Below the pieces are notes generated by a model, which did not search any database, was not told the origin of the DNA, and saw nothing but the letters and a program-made list of their open reading frames with translations. A stretch of 64,000 nucleotides of DNA, taken from JAYPWI01 sp964629575 (GTDB taxonomy: Bacteria > Actinomycetota > Acidimicrobiia > Acidimicrobiales > Poriferisodalaceae). The number at the start of each line of letters is the position of its first letter. The stretch's first letter is position 1. Shown one piece after another: positions 58,166 to 64,000 of this stretch. Location: the NCBI GenBank assembly GCA_964629575.1, contig CAZVUM010000001.1, positions 62,001 through 126,000 of the forward strand. Reading direction: 5' to 3'. Both the position numbers and the translations under genes were made by a program.

Positions 58166-59207
58166 TCAGGAGTCGAAACGGACAGGCAGGGTGGTCGGGC
58201 CGTAGATGAAGTTGCTCGCCATCCAGGCGGGTGGCCCGGCCGGACGCACGCCGGGCAGTCGGGACAGCATCTGTCCCAGCAGCGAGGCGATCTCGATCCG
58301 CGCGAGGTGCGCGCCGAGGCAGAAGTGGGGGCCGCCACCACCGAACGCGACGTGGGGGTTGGGAGATCGTGAAAGATCCAGCTCATCGGGGCGATCGAAT
58401 GCTCGGGGATCGCGGTTGGCCGCGCCGTAGTAGACGATCACCTTGTCTCGGGCCGCGATCGGCTGACTGTGCAGCTCCACATCACGAGTTGCGGTCCGGC
58501 GCATGTAGATCACCGGGCTGACCCAGCGCAGGAGTTCTTCGATGGCGCTCGATAGCCGTTCCTCAGGCTTCTCCGCGAGCCACTCCAGCGCGTCCGGTCG
58601 CTCGAAGAGGGCCCACATGCCTCCGCCGACGAGATTGCGGGTCGTGTCGCCGCCGGCGTCGATGAGGAGGAGGAACCACAAGAAGAAGTCGATGGCGTCC
58701 AGCTCCTCGTCGTCGAGCGCGGCGTGGGCCAGCATCGAGGCGAGATCGTCGGTCGGTTTCTCCCGCTTCGACGCCCAGACCTCCTGGCTGTACTCGAACA
58801 TCGTCGCGAAGGCATGCGCCCGCACGCCCGGGTCGACGGCGTCGCGCGACGAGTGAAGCGCCTCCGAGGAGCTGGGCCGCCCGAGGCGTGAAGTCCCGCG
58901 ACACCAACCGACGCATCCGCGTGTGAAGCGGAGGATCGGCCATCAGCATCATCTTGTGGTCTCCGAGAGCAGCGCTCTGGTCGCCGTCGGGGTCCTCCAG
59001 CATGATCGTCGGTTCGGAAGAAAAGGTCTCGGGATCGCGCCCGATGGTTCGCACGTCTTCGTGGCGGGTGATCGCCCGGAAGCCTGGTCCGTCGGGCTCG
59101 TCGTGGCGGTACACCGGCGCGTTCTCGCGCAGCCGCGCGAACTGATCGTGGGGTTGGTCGAACGCATAGCTGGAGGGGGACAACAGATCGATGGACGGTG
59201 GAGCCAC
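58166..59207 (-). pseudogene. Cytochrome P450, broken by an internal deletion and frameshift
   Basis: The N-terminal part, from GTG 59207, reads SIDLLSPSSYAFDQPHDQFA and then HTRMRRLVSRDFTPRAAQLL, typical of actinobacterial P450s. From about 58865 homology moves to another frame that reads SEALHSSRDAVDPGVRAHAF, then DAGGDTTRNL (I-helix), FGGGGPHFCLGAHLARIE (haem-binding Cys) and VRFDS. Some 55-60 residues normally found between these parts (the C to F helices) are missing. A deletion of a length not divisible by three would explain this. No N gap is near. It could be a real pseudogene or a misassembly. The product, if any, would be a soluble haem monooxygenase. Confidence 0.8.
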
Positions 59208-59255
59208 GCCCGAACTGTAGGAGCCGAGGCGGCGGCGTCGATCTAGGGTGATCGG

Positions 59256-59717
59256 GTGAGCCACGAAGAGCGGATGAAGGCTGCGGGGATCGAGTTGCCG
59301 GAGGGATACCCGCCGGCGGGGTTGTATGTGGGCGCGGTGAGGGTCGGCGACGTGCTCAACGTCGGCGGACACGGGCCTGTTCGAAGCGACGGGTCGATGA
59401 TCACGGGAAAGGTGGGCGGAACAGTCGACCTCGAGGGGGCGCAGGACGCCGCTCGGCTGACGGGGCTTCAGATCCTGCGAACCGTGCGCGACGAGCTCGG
59501 CTCGATGGACGAAGTTCGGCGGGTCGTGAAGGTGTTCGGCATGGTGAACTGCGCAGCGGGGTTCAACAACACGCCCGCTGTCATCAACGGATGCTCGCAG
59601 CTGTTCCACGACGTGTTCGGTGACGACGGTGTTCACACGCGCTCGGCCGTGGGGATGGCCGAGCTGCCCTTCGACATCAGCGTCGAGATCGAGGCGATCT
59701 TCCAACTGAGGGGTTGA
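59256..59717 (+). CDS. RidA/YjgF-family protein
   Basis: A 153-residue RidA-like protein starting at GTG 59256. GAVRVGDVLNVGGHGPVRSD, DAARLTGLQILRTVRDELGS and FGMVNCAAGFNNTPAVING are the fold's strands and helix. The family deaminates reactive enamine/imine intermediates or takes part in degradation of nitrogen compounds. The active-site Arg position lies in a diverged C-terminal part, so substrate class is unclear. Its start is 48 bases from the P450 start, on the opposite strand, with a shared promoter region. Confidence 0.88.
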   Translation: MSHEERMKAAGIELPEGYPPAGLYVGAVRVGDVLNVGGHGPVRSDGSMITGKVGGTVDLEGAQDAARLTGLQILRTVRDELGSMDEVRRVVKVFGMVNCAAGFNNTPAVINGCSQLFHDVFGDDGVHTRSAVGMAELPFDISVEIEAIFQLRG

Positions 59718-59752
59718 CCGATCGGCAGGCTCAACCGCCCGACCCGATGGGT

Positions 59753-60112
59753 TCAGGCCTGGATCTCGCGCAGATCAGCGGAGATCTCACCGACCTGCTC
59801 TCGCACGTGATCCAGAACCCGTCGCCCGTCGATCTTGGATCGCCAGTGCCGCCGCTTCATTCCCTCAACGCTCTCGATCAGTGACGCGATCGTGGCGTCG
59901 GTGTCCGCGGGATCGAGAGAGGTCGCGGTGACCTTGCCGAGATCGACGGCCAACTGCTGGAGCCGCCCTCGCAGGACCTGAAGCGTCTCGACGCGTGATT
60001 CGTGGACGCGTCGTGGCACGCGGTCCGCGAGAGTACCGAAGAAGTAGTCGATGTCGGCCGGCGTGAGATGAGCGAGGTCGAGTCCGGCGATGTGCTCGTC
60101 CCGATCGATCAT
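59753..60112 (-). CDS. Hypothetical protein, 119 aa
   Basis: A 119-residue all-helical soluble protein (ATG 60112) that I do not recognise. It has TLQVLRGRLQQLAVDLG and a basic region KRRHWRSKIDGRRVLDHVRE. Its start overlaps the stop of the NTF2-like gene (ATGA), so the two are coupled. No signal or membrane segment. Confidence 0.6.
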   Translation of the reverse strand: MIDRDEHIAGLDLAHLTPADIDYFFGTLADRVPRRVHESRVETLQVLRGRLQQLAVDLGKVTATSLDPADTDATIASLIESVEGMKRRHWRSKIDGRRVLDHVREQVGEISADLREIQA

Positions 60113-60528
60113 GGGTAGTCGTCCATCCAGGCGGGGCGCTCGCCCTCAACGACCGACGCCAGGGAGAGGTCGAGGAAGGCCTCGAGGCGTGTGATGAGTG
60201 CCTCGGAGTCGAACCTGAACACGTGGATCAGCGGAACGGCAAGCGTGGACCCCTCGGTGGCCATGGTCACGGTCATGTGAACGGCGGCCACCGAGCCGCA
60301 ATGCCACATCATGTGGTGGTCGTAGGTGATCGAGGTCGCTCGGGACCACACGTCGTCCATCCCGGCAGCGATCTCCTCGAAGCCTGTCGGTGGCGTCACG
60401 CCGTCCTGGGGCGGGTCGGCGAAGGTGGCTCCCTCGGCCCACACGGTCCGGTAGAGCTCCCGATCGTGCGCGGTCCACGCGGCGTAGTAGCGGTCGATGG
60501 TCGCGTCGATCGCAGCTCGTTGGGTCAT
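60109..60528 (-). CDS. NTF2-like (SnoaL-type) protein
   Basis: A 139-residue protein with DATIDRYYAAWTAHDRELYR and VWAEGATFADPP, typical of the NTF2-like/SnoaL fold, and TMATEGSTLAVPLIHVFRFD further on. Such proteins act as small isomerases, lyases or binding proteins. ATG 60528 is the start; its stop overlaps the next gene (ATGA). Role unknown. Confidence 0.75.
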   Translation of the reverse strand: MTQRAAIDATIDRYYAAWTAHDRELYRTVWAEGATFADPPQDGVTPPTGFEEIAAGMDDVWSRATSITYDHHMMWHCGSVAAVHMTVTMATEGSTLAVPLIHVFRFDSEALITRLEAFLDLSLASVVEGERPAWMDDYP

Positions 60529-60558
60529 CGTCGAACGCTACTGCCCGCGTCCGGATGC

Positions 60559-62265
60559 TCAGCGCGACGTGCGGAGCGCGGCGGGGGCCTGCGGCGGAAC
60601 GACCGGGCGTCGCGGGGCGACAGCGGGGATGCGCTCGTAGGCGTCCCCGAGGAGTGGCCGGGGGTCGACGTCATCCTTGTTGGGCCACAGCGCCATGGCC
60701 CTCTCGGTCTGCGCGCAGATCGTGAGCGATGGGTTGACGCCGAGGTTGGCGCTGATCGCCGATGCGTCTGCGACGTGAAGGCCCGGGTGGCCGAAGACCC
60801 GGTGGTACGGATCGATGACCCCGTCGGCCGGGTCGCTGGCGATCGCACAGCCGCCGAGGATGTGCGCAGTGACCGGGGTGTCGAGGATGGCTTCGTTGAC
60901 GGCCCCCATCGCGTCGCCGTCGACGAGGTCGGCCGCGATGCGCGCTGCGGTGTTGGCAACGGGGAGGTACGTCGGATTCGGTTCGCCGGTGCCCTGCTGG
61001 GACCGCAGGCGAACGCGACCGGACCGCCGCTTTCGCCAGATGAGACGCAGGCTGTTGTCGCGGCTCTGCATCACGAGCAGGATCACCGACCGCTCCGACC
61101 AGCGCCGGACCGACAGGCTCCGCACGAACCGGACGGGGTGTCGGCACACCGTCGCGAAGAATCTGGCGGGCCGGACGAGCCGCGACCACCACGCGCGCCG
61201 CTGGGTGCCGTCGACCAACATGGTTGCGAGAAGGCCGAGGGCATTGGATCCCGCCGGGTACCGCACTCCTTCGATGTGGGTATCGGCCGTCGGGTAGATC
61301 GACGACGAGATGGCAACCCCGGTGGAGAGGTCCGGTTGGGGTCGCTTCGCGGTGGCGCCCACGATCGACTCGCTGTTGGTTCGCACCAGCTCCCCGAGGC
61401 GGGGTGAGAGCGCTGGCAACCGGCCGCGCTCGCGCAGGCTCGCGAGCAGCTTCACGGTCCCGAGGACGCCGGCGGAGAACACGACCTGTTCGGCGGTGAC
61501 CGTCTGGGTCCGTCGCCGAATCCAGGCCCCGGAATGCTCGGTCGTGATGCGATAGCCGCCCTCGATGGCTTCGAGGTCCACGACGGTTAGTTCGGGCCAG
61601 ACGGTGGCGCCCGCAGTCTCCGCCAGGTGGAGGTAGTTCTTGTCGAGGCTGTTCTTGGCCTCGTGCCGGCACCCGATCATGCATGCACCGCATTCGAGAC
61701 AGCCGCGACGATCGGGCCCGAGGCCACCGAAGTAGGGGTCGTCGACTCGGACCCCGGCCTCGCCGAGAAACACCGCCACCTCGGTTGGCCGATACGTGTC
61801 GGCGACACCGAGGCGCTCACCGATGCCCCTCAGGACAGAGTCGTTGGGCGATCGGTCCGGGGCGGTCGCGGCTCCGAGCATGCGCTTCGCCTGGTCGTAG
61901 TGGGGCGCGAGCTCGTCTTCCCAGTCGGTGATCGCGCTCCACTGCGGATCCTCGTAGAAGGCCGGGAGCGGTTCGTACAGCGTGTTGGCGTAGACCAACG
62001 AGCCCCCTCCGACGCCGGCGCCCGACAGCACGAGCGCGTCGCCGAGGAGCGTCATTCTCTGGATGCCCCGCAAGCCGAGGCGCGGCGCGAAGAGAAAGCG
62101 ACGAAGGTTCCAGTTGGAGCGTGGGTAGTCGTCCGAACCGAACCGACGGCCCGCCTCGGCCACCGCGACCCGGTACCCCTTCTCGACGAGCCGTAGGGCG
62201 GCGACGCTGCCGCCGAATCCACTCCCGATGATGACGACGTCGTGGTCGAAGCCGCGGTCGGTCAT
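60559..62265 (-). CDS. GMC-family oxidoreductase, cholesterol-oxidase-like
   Basis: A 568-residue FAD enzyme with VVIIGSGFGGSVAALRLVEK at the N-terminus (Rossmann motif), GAGVGGGSLVYAN, GCLECGACMIGCRHEAKN (a cysteine-rich stretch typical of this subgroup), and C-terminal VTAHILGGCAIASDPADGV with ANLGVNPSLTICAQTERAM. It resembles cholesterol/steroid oxidase-type proteins of actinobacteria, without a Tat signal, and would oxidise an alcohol with FAD. ATG 62265. The LLM oxidoreductase gene ends 10 bases upstream of this start, so co-transcription is likely. Confidence 0.88.
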   Translation of the reverse strand: MTDRGFDHDVVIIGSGFGGSVAALRLVEKGYRVAVAEAGRRFGSDDYPRSNWNLRRFLFAPRLGLRGIQRMTLLGDALVLSGAGVGGGSLVYANTLYEPLPAFYEDPQWSAITDWEDELAPHYDQAKRMLGAATAPDRSPNDSVLRGIGERLGVADTYRPTEVAVFLGEAGVRVDDPYFGGLGPDRRGCLECGACMIGCRHEAKNSLDKNYLHLAETAGATVWPELTVVDLEAIEGGYRITTEHSGAWIRRRTQTVTAEQVVFSAGVLGTVKLLASLRERGRLPALSPRLGELVRTNSESIVGATAKRPQPDLSTGVAISSSIYPTADTHIEGVRYPAGSNALGLLATMLVDGTQRRAWWSRLVRPARFFATVCRHPVRFVRSLSVRRWSERSVILLVMQSRDNSLRLIWRKRRSGRVRLRSQQGTGEPNPTYLPVANTAARIAADLVDGDAMGAVNEAILDTPVTAHILGGCAIASDPADGVIDPYHRVFGHPGLHVADASAISANLGVNPSLTICAQTERAMALWPNKDDVDPRPLLGDAYERIPAVAPRRPVVPPQAPAALRTSR

Positions 62266-62275
62266 CTTCGCCGAC

Positions 62276-63313
62276 TCAGTGGAAGTGGGTCACGACGTCC
62301 TCGCCGAACATGGCGAGCGACTCGTCGAGCTCGTTGGCCGGCATGCCGCCCAGGTCGCACATCAAGAGGTAGACGTCGAGGCCGAGGAGGTCGCGGTACA
62401 GGCTCATCTTCTCGATGACCTCTTCCTTGCTCCCGCACACCGTTGGCCCGCGTTCGGTCATGACCCGAAGGTCGGTCTCGCGAATCATGTCGCCGAGGTG
62501 CGGACTGCTCATCCGCAGAAGGTCGCGGACCCACTTCATGTACACGTCGAAGCGGGGCGCAGCGATCGCGAAGGCCTCCTGGCTCGTGGGTGCGATGAAG
62601 GTGTGGGCGATCGTTCCGATCCGGCAGTTCTCCTCGGGGTGTCCCAGGTCTGCCCACAGCTCCCGGTAGCGCTCGACGATGGGAATGAAGATCGACGGCG
62701 GGCCGAACACGCCGGGGAGCATGAGAGGAAGCCCTTCCTGGGCTGCGAACTCCGCGGACTCGATCGATGATCCGCCCCCAACCCAGATGGGCATGTTCTG
62801 CTGAAGGGGCCGGGGTTGGGTGGTGAAGTTCCGGAACGGCGGTCGGTGGTCGCCGCTCCAGTCGAGCTGCTCTTCGGACAGCGCTGCGACGAGAAGCTGC
62901 AGCTTCTCCTGATACATCTCGCGCGACACGGCCGGATCCTGGCCGAACGCCGTGAAGGTGTGCTCATAGAGGTTTCCCCGCCCCACGACGAGTTCGACCC
63001 GCCCATCGGACAGGAGGTCGAGGGTCGCGTAGTCCTCGGCCTGTCTGATGGGATCGTTGTTGGTGCCGAGCGCCACGGCTGTCCCGACCCTGATGGTCGA
63101 CGTGCGCTCCGCGATCGCGGCGAGAAGGACCGGGGGCGAGGAGACGACGTAGTCGCAGAAGTGGTGCTCGCCGACGGAGGCGCACCAGAAACCGGCCCGC
63201 TCAGCGGCGACGGCGCCCTCGACGATCATCCGGTGGCGCTCGGCCTGCGACATCAGCGTGCCGGTCACCGGGTCGCGCAGCAGGTCGGCCATGGTGGCCC
63301 AGCCGATCTTCAT
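62276..63313 (-). CDS. LLM-class (luciferase-like) oxidoreductase
   Basis: A 345-residue luciferase-like monooxygenase with SVGEHHFCDYVVSSPPVLLA (the EHH motif), TIRVGTAVALGTNNDPIRQA, RVELVVGRGNLYEHTFTAFG and MPIWVGGGSSIESAEFAA. The EHHF motif points to bacterial-luciferase-like flavin monooxygenases rather than the F420 subgroup at 46188. It would hydroxylate or cleave a substrate with FMNH2 or F420H2 and O2. ATG 63313. Co-directional with the GMC gene; substrate unknown. Confidence 0.88.
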   Translation of the reverse strand: MKIGWATMADLLRDPVTGTLMSQAERHRMIVEGAVAAERAGFWCASVGEHHFCDYVVSSPPVLLAAIAERTSTIRVGTAVALGTNNDPIRQAEDYATLDLLSDGRVELVVGRGNLYEHTFTAFGQDPAVSREMYQEKLQLLVAALSEEQLDWSGDHRPPFRNFTTQPRPLQQNMPIWVGGGSSIESAEFAAQEGLPLMLPGVFGPPSIFIPIVERYRELWADLGHPEENCRIGTIAHTFIAPTSQEAFAIAAPRFDVYMKWVRDLLRMSSPHLGDMIRETDLRVMTERGPTVCGSKEEVIEKMSLYRDLLGLDVYLLMCDLGGMPANELDESLAMFGEDVVTHFH

Positions 63314-63340
63314 CCAAACTCCCCGTTCTGTTCGCCGGCG

Positions 63341-63490
63341 TCAGACGCTAGGGGACGAACGACCGACGATGCCCACGGTCAGCGCGGCGGCGCCGCTGAG
63401 CCCTCCCGCGAGCGTCGCGAGCACCCAGGGTTCCGCCACGTCGAGAACGATGCCGGCCAGAAGGGGTCCGACGAGCCGACGCGCGGCCAT
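63341..63490 (-). pseudogene. Short MFS-like remnant, 49 codons
   Basis: ATG 63490 to TGA 63341 encodes 49 residues with two hydrophobic stretches, including RRLVGPLLAGIVLDVAEPWV. This resembles the last part of an MFS transporter. The remainder of such a gene is missing upstream, where a hairpin (63517-63533) and the methyltransferase gene begin. Probably a remnant of a deleted gene; could also be noise. Confidence 0.4.
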
Positions 63491-63516
63491 GATCGCCTGA
63501 GCGTCTCCTCCCTACT

Positions 63517-63533
63517 CGCACGGCTCCCGTGCG
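63517..63533. terminator. Hairpin downstream of the methyltransferase gene
   Basis: CGCACGG-CTC-CCGTGCG forms a 7-bp stem just beyond the methyltransferase stop. There is no T-run in either direction, so its role as terminator is uncertain. Confidence 0.4.
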
Positions 63534-63536
63534 TGA

Positions 63537-64000
63537 TCACAGCCGGGTGAAGAGCACCACGTAGGCGGTCGAGTCGCTGTGCTCGCCGACGTCGCCCGCG
63601 TACACCGGGACCTCGACGACGCGCGGCGCGGTGATGGCTCCGCGCTCGACGTCGGCGGCGAAGCGCGCCTCGAACCCGTCGGCCCGGTAGTGGTCGCTGT
63701 TGACGCCGATTGCCAGAGTCGCGCCGGGAGCCGAGACTCGCAGGACCTCGTCGAGCGGATCTGGTCCGAGATGGCCGAACGTGAATGTGCCCGCACTCAC
63801 GACTGCGCTGTATGCACCATCGTCGATCGGAACACGCGAGGTGAGGTCTGCTTCGGCGAGGTTGCGGTACACCGGCTCGTCGTGGCGAGTGCGCTTGGAG
63901 GCGGCGATCCCCATCATCTCGGGGCTGATGTCGATGCCGTCGACGATGGACCGCCCCAGGGCGCGCAGCGCGACCCCTACTCCTCCTGTGCCACACCCGA
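63537..64000 (-). CDS. SAM-dependent methyltransferase (5' truncated by the window)
   Basis: The gene enters from the right edge. The first visible residues, GCGTGGVGVALRALG, form the glycine-rich SAM-binding motif I, followed by VDGIDISPEMMGIA (the acidic residue binding ribose), IDDGAYSAVVSAGTFTFGHLGP (motif II) and LDEVLRVSAPGATLAIGVN. It is a class I small-molecule methyltransferase whose first 20-40 residues are missing. ATG 63917 is internal. Substrate unknown. Confidence 0.85.
   Translation of the reverse strand, partial: GCGTGGVGVALRALGRSIVDGIDISPEMMGIAASKRTRHDEPVYRNLAEADLTSRVPIDDGAYSAVVSAGTFTFGHLGPDPLDEVLRVSAPGATLAIGVNSDHYRADGFEARFAADVERGAITAPRVVEVPVYAGDVGEHSDSTAYVVLFTRL

Noticed and set aside
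58166..59207. Programmed frameshift in the P450 gene
   Set aside because: A frameshift alone cannot explain the absence of about 55-60 conserved residues, and no slippery sequence was seen.

Overview
The window is one scaffold piece of a high-GC actinobacterium, most likely a member of the Acidimicrobiia (Ilumatobacter-like). The reasons are the many GTG starts, the F420-type LLM oxidoreductases, the DUF222/HNH gene, the CaiB/BaiF CoA-transferases and a halohydrin dehalogenase of a type known from Ilumatobacter. Lineage is inferred from gene content only. There are three 100-N scaffold gaps. The first is flanked by the same 41 bases on both sides and is almost certainly a false gap. No tRNA, rRNA, CRISPR array or intact insertion sequence was recognised.

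Bases 1-21,450 form a catabolic region: a class IV (R-amine-type) transaminase, an MFS transporter, a TauD-like dioxygenase, an MttB-like methyltransferase coupled to a dimethylglycine-dehydrogenase-like flavoprotein, a divergent IclR regulator with palindromic operator candidates, and an amidohydrolase. Two overlapping genes then encode lipoproteins that each carry two tandem periplasmic-binding domains. A second dimethylglycine/sarcosine dehydrogenase homologue, an SDR, an amidase and a small membrane methyltransferase follow. The theme is uptake and demethylation of methylated amines.

Bases 21,460-23,385 hold an SSB-like OB-fold gene, a gapped lipoprotein gene and an intergenic stretch with two GTCCTAGGAC sites. 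Bases 23,386-40,605 are one tightly coupled operon of 12 genes, nearly all joined by 4-base GTGA/ATGA overlaps. It encodes a nucleotide-sugar epimerase, two GT28/COG4671-like glycosyltransferases, a protein with two fused GT4 domains, a heparinase-type protein, three APH-fold kinase domains (one lacking catalytic residues, one fused to a nucleotidyltransferase), a polysaccharide deacetylase, an ABC exporter fused in frame to a nucleotide-sugar dehydrogenase, and a histidine kinase/response regulator pair. I read it as an undescribed surface-glycoconjugate synthesis and export locus.

Bases 40,610-43,166 hold a SufR-like Fe-S regulator, a palindromic operator candidate and a ClC chloride transporter. 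Bases 43,264-57,401 are an accessory catabolic region unusually rich in the palindrome TGACGCGTCA. It has a double CoA-transferase, a DUF3237 protein, an LLM oxidoreductase, an HNH protein, a 2-oxoglutarate dioxygenase, a hot-dog protein, a halohydrin dehalogenase beside twin QueG-like Fe-S proteins, and a benzoate-CoA-ligase-like enzyme. Next to these is a thioredoxin-like lipoprotein whose active-site cysteine codon is TGA followed by a SECIS-like hairpin, so it is a probable new selenoprotein.

Bases 57,435-64,000 hold a conserved hypothetical gene, a cytochrome P450 broken by an internal deletion and frameshift, a RidA protein, two small genes, a cholesterol-oxidase-like GMC flavoprotein, a second LLM oxidoreductase, an MFS remnant and a methyltransferase cut by the window edge.
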